Virus record (IMG/VR): IMGVR_UViG_3300020190_000299
Span: 1-27,179 of that record
Direction: 5' to 3' (one strand)
DNA: 27,179 bases
DNA from: a virus
Below, piece after piece: positions 6,266 to 13,294 of this stretch. The position numbers and the translations under genes were made by a program. How positions within the stretch are numbered: position 1 is the first letter of the stretch; each line of letters starts with the position of its first letter. Below the pieces are notes generated by a model. That model searched no databases and was not told the origin of the DNA. It saw nothing but the letters and a program-made list of their open reading frames with translations.

Positions 6266-6744
6266 TGACTCGCGATCAACTTAAAAACAGAATCAGAGGT
6301 TTAGTTAAACAGGTTTACTCTGTAAATCAAGTAACACCTGAAGAGGCTGCTCAATATGATGAGCTAACTAAATTTCCTGAACTTAAAAAAGTTATAGTTG
6401 ATTTATTGACAAACGAATACGATAATTTTTTAGACTCAATTGATTGGGTATCACCACGTCCAACCACATTTAGAATTAATTTAAAAAATGGACAAGAGAT
6501 TTATTTAATTTATGGTAAACGTAGTTGGATAACTCAAGTAGAAGGCAAAAAATATTATTTATTAAATTTACCTGAAGAAGAAAGAGCAGCACAAGCTATT
6601 GCTCGTATATTAAGATACGGAACAAAAGAGGAAGAAACAGAAACTGGAGGAGCAGCTGCAACACCCCCAGGAGGTGAAACCCCACTAGCATCAGAAGAAA
6701 CACCAGCTGAGACCCCACCAGCAGAAGAAACACCAGAGGCATAA
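6265..6744 (+). CDS. Virion-type protein of unknown function with Pro/Glu/Thr-rich tail
   Basis: 159-aa protein. The N-terminus MTRDQLKNRIRGLVKQVYS is an amphipathic basic helix like the other leaders but lacks an (L/I)-x-E triplet. A compact domain follows with strands TTFRINLKNGQEIYLIYGKRSWITQVEGKKYYLLNL split by turns, and a helix EEERAAQAIARILRYG. From about residue 122 to the end the protein is low-complexity Glu/Thr/Pro/Ala/Gly. The start overlaps the previous stop (TAATG), and the same arrangement links it to the next gene, so all three are translationally coupled. I do not recognise a function. The folded core looks like a small beta-rich module, probably structural or regulatory. Confidence 0.55.
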   Translation: MTRDQLKNRIRGLVKQVYSVNQVTPEEAAQYDELTKFPELKKVIVDLLTNEYDNFLDSIDWVSPRPTTFRINLKNGQEIYLIYGKRSWITQVEGKKYYLLNLPEEERAAQAIARILRYGTKEEETETGGAAATPPGGETPLASEETPAETPPAEETPEA

Positions 6745-7745
6745 TGGATATTTTAGAACAATTTTTACATAGTATAGCCTACAAGTTTCCTAAAGGATAT
6801 CCTGATATAAAGAATCCTAAAGATATGGAATTGTTAAATAAATTATTAAATGAAGTAGTTGATACAAAAACATCTCTTAATGAACAACAAACAGAATATG
6901 ACGATAGAATTAAAGAAACATTAAGTGTTGAGCAAATTCCTATTTGTCAAACCCCACTTGAACTAGGAAAAGATTTTAATTTAAGTGGAAAAGATGGTGA
7001 AATTTGGAAACAATTATTTGGTGTTAAACCAATAGCTGCTCGTACAGGTAAACAAACAGCAGGTTCAGGCAATGGTGAAGTTTCAACATATTGGGCTTTC
7101 CAATATAATAAAACTAAAAAATTCCAAGTAGAAGATGGACGAGGAGATGATAATCCTGATTTAATAATTAATAATTTAGGTGTTGAAATCAAGGATTATG
7201 GTTCTAAAATGATTACTTTAGGTAAATTCTTTAGGGATAAAAAATCATACGGTTTACTTAGTAACTTATTTGGCTTTAAAAGTTTATTAGAAGCAGTTAA
7301 AGATGGAAAATTCCCTGAAGAATCAGCCTCTAACCCAGGTACATTTAAACCATCAGAATTAGTTGATGCTTCTCGTTTAATGTTAAATTTTTATAAAGAA
7401 ACTAAATTAAAAGAATTTGCTGAAAAATATCAATTTGAAGTAATAATAAACTTGTTTAAACGAGTTGAAGCCATTTTACAAGAACTTGGGTTAAGTGGAA
7501 GCACTAGCCCTGAAGATGTAGCTAGTGGAATACTTAAAGTAATGATTAAAACTAAACTCAGTAAAAAACCTTTATTGGGTCAAGATAAAGGATATGTATT
7601 AAATGTAAATGTAAATGGATTAGGAGATTTCGTTGAAATTACCAACGAAAAAATAGATGCCTTAGATAATGAAGCTTTACTAGTCAACATAGCTGTAGCT
7701 TCAGCTGAAATGAAAATGAATTTTGACGCTTTATTTAGAGATTAA
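6744..7745 (+). CDS. Possible PD-(D/E)XK nuclease-like phage protein
   Basis: 333-aa protein. The opening MDILEQFLHSIAYKFPKGYPD is a pattern I associate with uncharacterised T4-like phage proteins. In the middle, NPDLIINNLGVEIKDYG gives PD at 138-139 and E148-I-K150, the D...(D/E)-x-K signature of restriction-endonuclease-fold nucleases, with a preceding conserved-looking GKQTAGSGNGEVSTYWAFQ block. The C-terminal half is helical and then strand-rich (GYVLNVNVNGLGDFVEIT). If the signature is real, the protein would cleave DNA with divalent metal. The short D-to-E spacing (9 residues) keeps this tentative. The start is coupled to the preceding gene by TAATG; the end precedes the next ATG by one nucleotide. 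Confidence 0.5.
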   Translation: MDILEQFLHSIAYKFPKGYPDIKNPKDMELLNKLLNEVVDTKTSLNEQQTEYDDRIKETLSVEQIPICQTPLELGKDFNLSGKDGEIWKQLFGVKPIAARTGKQTAGSGNGEVSTYWAFQYNKTKKFQVEDGRGDDNPDLIINNLGVEIKDYGSKMITLGKFFRDKKSYGLLSNLFGFKSLLEAVKDGKFPEESASNPGTFKPSELVDASRLMLNFYKETKLKEFAEKYQFEVIINLFKRVEAILQELGLSGSTSPEDVASGILKVMIKTKLSKKPLLGQDKGYVLNVNVNGLGDFVEITNEKIDALDNEALLVNIAVASAEMKMNFDALFRD

Positions 7746-7746
7746 T

Positions 7747-8421
7747 ATGGAACGTTTACGCAAACTTATAAAAGAAGTATTATCTACACCTCCAAAAAAG
7801 GACAAATGCAATTGTGGGTGCCACGATTGTGACAATGTAGGTAATGAAGGTATAGTATTAAACGAAAGTATAGCTCCAAAACAAATATTATCGGAAAATC
7901 TGCGATATCACGTTGAAAATAAATTGCCACTAACTGAAAACACGTTCCGTTATGGTTCAAAATCATTCCTTGATTTATGGGCAGAAGCTCGTGCTTTATA
8001 TTTACGTGAAATTATTCATGTAAATGATGACGATAAAGAAATTTTACTTGAAACAGATTTAGGTAACTACGGAATGTATGAAGGTAAAATGGTGGAATTA
8101 GATTTACCTATGTTGGAGGAAGATGAACTTGAAGAAGCAAAAGATAAAAAGAAAACTCCACCAATTGGAAAACCAAAACGTGGAGGATCCAAAAAATTCT
8201 ACGTTTATGTTAGAAAACCTGGAGGAGGAGTTAAAAAAGTATCTTTTGGTCAAGCAGGAATGTCTGCTAAAATTAATGACCCTAAAGCACGTAGAGCATT
8301 TGCTGCCCGCCATGATTGTGCTAATAAAAAAGATAGAACAAAAGCATCTTACTGGTCATGTAGGCTCCCAAGGTATGCATCTTTATTAGGCTTAAAAAGC
8401 TCTTTTAGCGGTTTTTGGTGA
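7747..8421 (+). CDS. Cys-rich virion-type protein with leader and basic C-terminal domain
   Basis: 224 aa from the ATG at 7747. An in-frame ATG at 7729 or TTG-type starts upstream would lie inside the previous gene and disturb the typical leader. The leader MERLRKLIKEVLSTPP contains an I-K-E triplet. A tight Cys cluster CNCGCHDC (residues 21-28) may bind zinc. A middle acidic region includes LPLTENTFRYGSKSF and LDLPMLEEDELEEAKD. The C-terminal domain is basic (KKFYVYVRKPGGGVKKVSFG ... ARRAFAARHDC ... YWSCRLPRYA), with Cys and His spaced for a metal site. This last domain recurs in T4-like phages with no known function. It is the first of several consecutive genes with leader plus Cys/Lys-rich domain. 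Confidence 0.6.
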   Translation: MERLRKLIKEVLSTPPKKDKCNCGCHDCDNVGNEGIVLNESIAPKQILSENLRYHVENKLPLTENTFRYGSKSFLDLWAEARALYLREIIHVNDDDKEILLETDLGNYGMYEGKMVELDLPMLEEDELEEAKDKKKTPPIGKPKRGGSKKFYVYVRKPGGGVKKVSFGQAGMSAKINDPKARRAFAARHDCANKKDRTKASYWSCRLPRYASLLGLKSSFSGFW

Positions 8422-8828
8422 TGGATAGATTAAACAGAATAATACAAGAAGTCCTACAAGAGAAAAAAGAAAAACGTGACCGTTGTCTTCGTATTGCAGA
8501 CCGCAAATACGACAAACCATCCGCTTACAAATCAGGTGCTGTAGTTAAGTGTCGTAAAGGAATGATTTGGAAAGGATTAAAAGAAGAATTACTTTTAGAA
8601 AAAGTTAAAGAAACATTACGCACTTGGTTTAAACGTAAAGGTGAACCTGGTGGAAAAGGTGGTTGGGTTGATTGCAACGCTCCAATTAGAAAAGATGGAA
8701 AAATTAAAGGTTATAAAGCATGTGGCAGAGAAAAAGGTGAAACCCGCTCAAAATATCCATCATGTCGTCCTACCCCAGCAAAATGTAAAGATAAAGGCAA
8801 AGGAAAAACATGGGGTAAAACAAAATGA
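8421..8828 (+). CDS. Small basic Cys-rich virion-type protein
   Basis: 135 aa from the ATG at 8421, which shares one nucleotide with the previous TGA. TTG and GTG codons just upstream are less likely starts. The leader MDRLNRIIQEVLQEKKE has I-Q-E and L-Q-E triplets. The first domain reads CLRIADRKYDKPSAYKSGAVVKCRKG and the second LRTWFKRKGEPGGKGGWVDCNAP ... YKACGRE ... YPSCRPTPAKC. The regularly placed Cys residues suggest one or two zinc sites, and the protein is highly basic, suiting contact with packaged DNA. Both domains are known to me as recurring modules in environmental T4-like phages without assigned function. The end overlaps the next start by ATGA. Confidence 0.6.
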   Translation: MDRLNRIIQEVLQEKKEKRDRCLRIADRKYDKPSAYKSGAVVKCRKGMIWKGLKEELLLEKVKETLRTWFKRKGEPGGKGGWVDCNAPIRKDGKIKGYKACGREKGETRSKYPSCRPTPAKCKDKGKGKTWGKTK

Positions 8829-9352
8829 TTTCTTTAATTAAAATATTAAACGAGATATTGTCTGAAAGTGACCCTAAAACAGGCACAGGTAAAAAACCTA
8901 AAGGATCAGGTCGTCGTTTATACACAGATGAAAATCCCAAAGATACAGTTAGCATTAAATTTAAAACTGCTCAAGATATAAAAGATACGTTATCTAAAAC
9001 ATCATTTAAATCAAAAAAACACGCTCGTAAATCTCAAATTATTAATTTGATTCACCAACGTGTTAGAGCAGCTTATGCTAAAGCAAAAGATCCTGAAGTT
9101 AAAGCTAGATTAAAAAAAGGACTTGAATATATTACTGCTAAAAAAGAGGCATCTAAAGAAAAAACAGAACGCTTACGTAAAATGAAAGAAGCCTCTGACC
9201 CTCAAGCAGGTAAAGCTGCACCTTATGGTTCAGGATATGCTCCTATACAACAAAATGAAGACTTATTAAATGAAAAATGTTGGAAAGGTTATACTCAAAA
9301 AGGAATGAAAAAGATGTTTGGTAAAAAATATCCTAATTGCGTAAAAAAATGA
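8825..9352 (+). CDS. Basic virion-type protein with leader and C-terminal Cys module
   Basis: 175-aa basic protein. The leader MISLIKILNEILSESDPK has L-N-E and L-S-E triplets and closely resembles MISLVQLLKEV of the kinase at 461. The body begins GTGKKPKGSGRRLYTDENP, then a helical DNA-binding-like region (KSKKHARKSQIINLIHQRVRAAY) and a long basic helix. It ends with a separate module ENLNEKCWKGYTQKG-like sequence (here NEKCWKGYTQKGMKKMFG, then KYPNCVKK) with two Cys. The same end module recurs in many cyanophage and marine-phage proteins of unknown role. Start and stop both sit in ATGA overlaps. No enzyme motif was found; DNA binding inside the capsid is a reasonable guess. Confidence 0.6.
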   Translation: MISLIKILNEILSESDPKTGTGKKPKGSGRRLYTDENPKDTVSIKFKTAQDIKDTLSKTSFKSKKHARKSQIINLIHQRVRAAYAKAKDPEVKARLKKGLEYITAKKEASKEKTERLRKMKEASDPQAGKAAPYGSGYAPIQQNEDLLNEKCWKGYTQKGMKKMFGKKYPNCVKK

Positions 9353-9675
9353 TAAAACTACTTGAAATATTAAATGAAGCAAAGAAGATAAAAGAAACTT
9401 TTGAAGAATTTGCTACCACACGAGCAGCAGGCGCTGCTAAAATTGCTGAAACTGCTAAAGAAAAAGGTGGACTAGCATTATTAACTTATAATCATTTTAA
9501 AGTAAAAGCTGCTTACTACAAAAAGGCAGCTGAAGGTAAATTTGATAAGGAAGCAGCTAAAAAAGAATTTAATGAAATATTAAAAGGCATATCTTTAGAT
9601 ATGGACCAAAATGAATTTCAACGTGAAGTTGGACGTTTAGAGGTATTAGGTGAATTGCTAATTAGAGAAAAATAA
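9349..9675 (+). CDS. Small Lys/Ala/Glu-rich helical virion-type protein
   Basis: 108 aa from the ATG at 9349, within the previous gene's stop overlap; the TTG at 9337 is less likely. The leader MIKLLEILNEAKK has L-L-E and L-N-E triplets and is the closest in the window to the T4 capsid-targeting style, in which a hydrophobic-x-Glu is followed by Ala. The rest is almost entirely predicted helix (KIKETFEEFATTRAAG, then GLALLTYNHFKVKAAYYKKA, then EVGRLEVLGELLIREK), like the small internal head proteins of T4-type phages. No catalytic or metal-binding motif. Function unknown; an internal-protein role is inferred from leader, size and composition. Confidence 0.55.
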   Translation: MIKLLEILNEAKKIKETFEEFATTRAAGAAKIAETAKEKGGLALLTYNHFKVKAAYYKKAAEGKFDKEAAKKEFNEILKGISLDMDQNEFQREVGRLEVLGELLIREK

Positions 9676-9678
9676 CTT

Positions 9679-10116
9679 ATGGATAATTTTGATTTAAAAA
9701 AATATTTAGCTGAAGGCAAATTATATAAAGCATTAATGGCTTGTCCTTTACCAACTCAAAACCTAGAACTAAATACTAGAAATAGAGACTCAGCTATTAA
9801 AGCAGATTATATCAAATATGGTCCTTTAAATGTTGATAAACCTGGTGATTATTGGGATAAGTTAGCAAAACATTGGAATACTACAGTTGAAGCAGCTAAA
9901 CAATCACTTTGTGCTAATTGTGCTGCATTTGATATTTCACCAAGAATGGAAGATTGTATGCCTGGACCATTATCAGATAAAGATGGAAGATTAGGATACT
10001 GTTGGATGCATAGTTTCAAATGCCATTCAGCTCGTACTTGTAGAACTTGGGCAAAAGGTGGTCCTATCGTAAAAGATAGTGTATCTTACGAATGGCAAGA
10101 GCGTAAAGAAAAATGA
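9679..10116 (+). CDS. Cys-rich metal-binding-type phage protein with leader
   Basis: 145-aa protein. The leader MDNFDLKKYLAEGKLYKAL matches MADNFDLKKFLKES of the gene at 4456. Six Cys residues lie in the C-terminal half: C78-x-x-C81, C93, C108, C115 and C121, with the local phrases CANCAAFD, GYCWMHSFKCHSART and CRTWAKGGPI. The pattern fits an iron-sulfur or zinc site and recurs in uncharacterised T4-like phage proteins. No enzymatic activity can be named. The gene starts 3 nt after the preceding stop and ends in an ATGA overlap with the next gene. Confidence 0.6.
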   Translation: MDNFDLKKYLAEGKLYKALMACPLPTQNLELNTRNRDSAIKADYIKYGPLNVDKPGDYWDKLAKHWNTTVEAAKQSLCANCAAFDISPRMEDCMPGPLSDKDGRLGYCWMHSFKCHSARTCRTWAKGGPIVKDSVSYEWQERKEK

Positions 10117-10373
10117 CCCCATACACAGACATAGAAGTTACAGACAAATATATTATTCGTGAGTTTAGCGAAAATATAGACCCAATTGAACTATTATGGC
10201 ATCGTGACAATGAAGATAGAACAGTTGAAATCTTAGAAGATACAAATTGGAAACTTCAATTAGATAATTGCTTGCCTACCTCACTAAAAGAACGTATATT
10301 TATACCAAGACATTTATATCATAGAGTCATTAAAGGAACAGGAACATTAAAACTAAAAATACATAAATCATGA
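10113..10373 (+). CDS. Small cupin-like phage protein
   Basis: 86-aa protein without a leader of the shared type. Its order of features resembles a minimal cupin barrel: LLWHRDNEDRTVEIL with a His and Glu, WKLQLDN, then IFIPRHLYHRVIKGTGTLKL, where P-x-x-x-x-H-R-V near the end is the usual second cupin box. Such proteins bind a metal or a small ligand. This one is short and could also be a small non-catalytic beta protein. It is translationally coupled on both sides by ATGA overlaps (10113-10116 and 10370-10373). Function unknown. Confidence 0.5.
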   Translation: MTPYTDIEVTDKYIIREFSENIDPIELLWHRDNEDRTVEILEDTNWKLQLDNCLPTSLKERIFIPRHLYHRVIKGTGTLKLKIHKS

Positions 10374-10798
10374 AGCTAGATAGCTTAAAAGAATTAGTAA
10401 AAGAGGAACTTAAACGTGCTTTAAGTAAAGGACGTCAAACCCTTCCACTTAAAGATTTAACTTTAGATATGTTAAAAGATATAGCTATTCCTGTTCAAAT
10501 GACTGGTATTAATCAATTAAATGCTAATTTACCACTTCCAACTAATTCAATGCTTGTGCTTGATTTAAATTATCAATTTGCTCAAGATAAACTAAATTCA
10601 TATAAAGATGATTTAGTTTCTCAATTTGGAGCAGATATTTTAAATGCTTCTGTAATATTAGATCCATCTAAAGTGTGGTATAAAAAAGTTAAAATTAATG
10701 ATCAAGAATTTAATAAAGCTAGAGAAAACTATTCTAAAGATGTATCTGATTGGGTAAATAATGAAAGAACAGTTGGCAGAACATCGGGATTGGATTAA
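10370..10798 (+). CDS. Virion-type protein of unknown function, last gene before terminator
   Basis: 142-aa protein. The leader MKLDSLKELVKEELKRALSK is long, charged and amphipathic with an L-K-E triplet. The body has the segments LTLDMLKDIAIPVQMTG, PTNSMLVLDLNYQFAQDKL, ILDPSKVWYKKVKIN and a basic/acidic C-terminal helix. No known motif was recognised. It is the last gene before the intrinsic terminator at 10854, marking the end of this virion-type gene block. Confidence 0.5.
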   Translation: MKLDSLKELVKEELKRALSKGRQTLPLKDLTLDMLKDIAIPVQMTGINQLNANLPLPTNSMLVLDLNYQFAQDKLNSYKDDLVSQFGADILNASVILDPSKVWYKKVKINDQEFNKARENYSKDVSDWVNNERTVGRTSGLD

Positions 10799-10853
10799 TA
10801 TGAACATATAGACAGATTCATAGCCTGTCGATTAAAAAAATTAATAGAGATCT

Positions 10854-10885
10854 GTGGCCTCCCTTGGGAGGTCACTTTCTTTTTT
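10854..10885 (+). terminator. Intrinsic terminator after the virion-type gene block
   Basis: The GTGGCCTCC arm (10854 onward) pairs with GGAGGTCAC (10867-10875) around a short loop, with one G-U pair. It is followed immediately by TTTCTTTTTT (10876-10885). A strong GC-rich stem in an AT-rich genome plus a T-run is a classic Rho-independent terminator. A weaker hairpin (GACAG/CTGTC) lies at 10811-10829. Confidence 0.85.
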
Positions 10886-10908
10886 GTATATTTAAAACAA
10901 TAAAAGTT

Positions 10909-11382
10909 GTGAATATATTTTACATTAATGAAAATCCGATCATTGCTGCTAGGGAGTTAGCAGATGATCACATTAGAAAAATGCAAATTGAATGTGCCCA
11001 AATGTGTTGTGTTGCTCATTGGATTAATGGTTCAACAGCACCATATAAACAATCACATACAAACCACCCTTCAACAAAATGGACAAGAGAATCTATACAA
11101 CATTATAGATGGTTAGTTAGTCATGGTTTAGAAATATGTAATGAATTTGAAAAACGATATGGTAAAAAACATAAAACAAAAGATGTACTCGAATGGCTTC
11201 GAGATAACGAACCTAATTTACCTGACAATGGATTCATGGATCCCCCTCAGTGTATGGATGGTAAGTATAAAGGGAATAATGTTGTAGAATCATATCGCAA
11301 GTTTTATATAGAAGAAAAAATTAAAAACAAAAATTTAAAATATAATAAATCCCCAAACTCAAAACCAGAATGGATATTTTAA
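10909..11382 (+). CDS. Conserved phage protein (NIFYINENP...H-x-x-KM-x-x-E-x-AQM type), unknown function
   Basis: 157 aa from the GTG at 10909. The frame is open to 10864, but that part lies inside the terminator. GTG is chosen because homologues as I recall them begin with a M-N-I-F-x-L-D/N-x-x-P phrase. Features are NIFYINENPIIAARELADDH, IRKMQIECAQMCCVAHW, then WTRESIQHYRWLVSHGLEI and FMDPPQCM with YRKFYIEEK. Several His, Glu and Cys residues could form an active site, but I know no assigned activity. It is a widespread small phage protein. It is the first gene after the terminator and overlaps the GIY-YIG gene by 13 nt, so that endonuclease may have inserted at its 3' end. Confidence 0.55.
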   Translation: MNIFYINENPIIAARELADDHIRKMQIECAQMCCVAHWINGSTAPYKQSHTNHPSTKWTRESIQHYRWLVSHGLEICNEFEKRYGKKHKTKDVLEWLRDNEPNLPDNGFMDPPQCMDGKYKGNNVVESYRKFYIEEKIKNKNLKYNKSPNSKPEWIF

Positions 11383-11915
11383 ATAATACAAACTATATTT
11401 ATTTTTTACATAAAAATGATAATGTTCCATTTTACATAGGGAAAACAAATAATATTTTTAAAAGAAAATTAAATCATAGGAAAAACTTTGGTTTTGATAT
11501 TTGTTTAGAGGTTATAGATGAAATTCCAAAAGATGAATGGAAATTTTGGGAAAAACATTACATATCTTTATTCAAATCTTGGGGTTTTAACTTATTAAAT
11601 AAAAATAAAGGGGGAAATGGTCCTGAATTTTTTCCTGAAAGTGCTAAGTTAAGATTAAGTCAACTCTTTAAAGGAAGAATATGTCCTAACAAAGGAAAAA
11701 AATTTCAAAACGTAGCCCCTAAAGTAAATACTGGAAGGAAAACCAAATATATTATAACTCAATATGATTTAAGTGGTAATATTATTAGAGAATGGCCAAG
11801 ACCTAAAGACATATCTACCACCTTAAAATTTGATTTATCTAGTATTAGACAAGTTTGCATAGGAAAACAACACACAGCATATGGGTTTAAATGGTCTTGG
11901 AAATTAAAAAATTAA
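11370..11915 (+). CDS. GIY-YIG homing endonuclease with NUMOD DNA-binding region
   Basis: 181-aa free-standing homing endonuclease. The GIY-YIG catalytic domain is at the N-terminus: YIYFLHK (the GIY strand), FYIGKTNN (YIG), the Arg/Lys-rich KRKLNHRK helix, and the conserved Glu in WEKHYISLF. A central NUMOD3-like segment (GPEFFPESAKLRLSQ ... FKGRICPNKGKK) is followed by a C-terminal NUMOD1-like helix-turn-helix block (YDLSGNIIREWPRPKDIS ... AYGFKWSW). Such enzymes cut an intron-less or endonuclease-less allele and spread by repair. It overlaps the preceding gene by 13 nt and lies immediately upstream of the dehydrogenase gene. Target site unknown. Confidence 0.85.
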   Translation: MDILNNTNYIYFLHKNDNVPFYIGKTNNIFKRKLNHRKNFGFDICLEVIDEIPKDEWKFWEKHYISLFKSWGFNLLNKNKGGNGPEFFPESAKLRLSQLFKGRICPNKGKKFQNVAPKVNTGRKTKYIITQYDLSGNIIREWPRPKDISTTLKFDLSSIRQVCIGKQHTAYGFKWSWKLKN

Positions 11916-11929
11916 TTAATAAATTTAAA

Positions 11930-11937
11930 TATAAATA
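11930..11937 (+). promoter_or_regulatory. TATAAATA box, T4-late-promoter-like
   Basis: An exact TATAAATA, the T4 late -10 element, ends 5 nt before the ATG of the dehydrogenase gene. A start site at the usual distance would give an essentially leaderless mRNA, so this copy is less convincing than those at 14537 and 19564. Confidence 0.3.
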
Positions 11938-11942
11938 ATAAA

Positions 11943-13256
11943 ATGGAAAAAAAGAAAATTGTAATTGTTGGTGGTGGAGTTGCTGGTATATGTGCTGCTA
12001 CTAAACTTGTAGACAATGGTTACCCTGGAGAATTTATTACAGTAATTGATATGGGTAAAGACCCTTACAAACGCCAACCAGATGAAGTCATGTCCGGTTT
12101 CATGGGGTGTGGACTCTGGAGTGACGGCAAATTGACATACCATACTTCTATTGGGGGACAATTATCTAAATATTGTGGAGAAGACAAAGCATACGACTTA
12201 ATGGATCAGGTTATAGAAATGGTAAAACGTTTTCATCCAAAACCAGAAGCTATCATGTACTCTAACCCAACAGAAGAACCAGACTTTATCAAACCATACT
12301 TCGGTCTACGTTTATTTGGGGTTTATCATATTGGCACTGACTACTTACACGAAATAGGAAAAAGATGGTACGATTATTTAGTATCTAAAGGAGTTAAGTT
12401 TGTATGGGAACGAAAAGTAGAATGGATTAATTTTAATAATAGTACTTTATTTTATAAAACATTAGATTCAATAAGTGGTTTAACTGTAGAGTACGATGAA
12501 CTTATCTTTGCAGTAGGTAAATCAGGTATTGATTTTGCCCAAGAAATAGCAAACGAATATGAACTCCCAGATGAACCAAAATCAGTGCAAATTGGAGTTC
12601 GATTTGAAGCACCACAAAAACACTTTCAAAAATTAATTGATATTTCATATGACTTTAAGTTATATAGAAAATTTGATGATAAAGGTGTTTCGCTACGTTC
12701 ATTTTGTACAAATAATAATGCGGCTTATGTTGCTGTAGAGGAAACATATGGAGATCATAGTTACAATGGCCATGCTAAAAAAGATGAGCGTTATCGAAAT
12801 GATATGACCAACTTTGGCATCTTGATGGAAATTAACGGTATTGAAGATCCATTTACTTGGTCACGTAACGTTGTAAATAAATTACAATTTAATGGTACTG
12901 GTTTATATTATAGTCCAACACGTACACCTTCAACAACATCAGAAGGTAATAATGTAACAGCATATCAAATTGAATTTTTGGATGGTGTGAGAGAGGTAAT
13001 GGGTGGTTATTTTCAATATGTAGAGGATTTTATTGAAGATATGAAAAAAGTATTCCCAACATTAGGAGATGACTGGGGGATCTATATACCCGAGTGCAAA
13101 TATCTTTCTGCAGAACCACTAGTAAATTATTCTGATTTATCTTTAATAAATTATCCAAATGTGCATTTTGCTGGGGATGCTTTAAGTGCAAGGGGAATTA
13201 GTGTTAGTGGAGCCCATGGTGTATTTATAGCTGAATCTATATTAAGAGAGGAATAA
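11943..13256 (+). CDS. FAD-dependent dehydrogenase/oxidoreductase
   Basis: 437-aa flavoprotein. The N-terminal Rossmann dinucleotide-binding motif is IVIVGGGVAG (G10-x-G12-x-x-G15) with a downstream acidic residue in ITVIDMGK. The C-terminal FAD motif is NVHFAGDALSARGISVSGAH. YDELIFAVGKSG in the middle is typical of FAD/NAD(P)-binding reductases, and the overall pattern resembles the uncharacterised FAD-dependent dehydrogenases of the COG2509 type. The substrate is unknown. No phage structural role is known for this family, so it looks like an acquired metabolic gene. It lies between two GIY-YIG endonuclease genes with gaps of 27 and 38 nt, which suggests movement with them. The start is preceded by A-rich sequence. 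Confidence 0.8.
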   Translation: MEKKKIVIVGGGVAGICAATKLVDNGYPGEFITVIDMGKDPYKRQPDEVMSGFMGCGLWSDGKLTYHTSIGGQLSKYCGEDKAYDLMDQVIEMVKRFHPKPEAIMYSNPTEEPDFIKPYFGLRLFGVYHIGTDYLHEIGKRWYDYLVSKGVKFVWERKVEWINFNNSTLFYKTLDSISGLTVEYDELIFAVGKSGIDFAQEIANEYELPDEPKSVQIGVRFEAPQKHFQKLIDISYDFKLYRKFDDKGVSLRSFCTNNNAAYVAVEETYGDHSYNGHAKKDERYRNDMTNFGILMEINGIEDPFTWSRNVVNKLQFNGTGLYYSPTRTPSTTSEGNNVTAYQIEFLDGVREVMGGYFQYVEDFIEDMKKVFPTLGDDWGIYIPECKYLSAEPLVNYSDLSLINYPNVHFAGDALSARGISVSGAHGVFIAESILREE

Positions 13257-13273
13257 CAGTTCCTGGCTCTGCC

Positions 13274-13294
13274 AATATTTATAATAAAAATATT
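13274..13294 (+). promoter_or_regulatory. Hairpin directly before the second homing endonuclease start
   Basis: The arms AATATTT (13274-13280) and AAATATT (13288-13294) surround ATAATAA. The right arm ends at the base before the ATG at 13295. Such a stem could occlude initiation, as in T4 I-TevI control. All pairs are A-T, so stability would be low. Confidence 0.3.

Noticed and set aside
8123-8389. Overlapping + strand ORF of 88 aa inside the gene at 7747, and a similar one at 8641-8841
   Set aside because: Lys-rich out-of-frame readings of genes whose own frames contain conserved Cys modules; no start-region or coupling signal.
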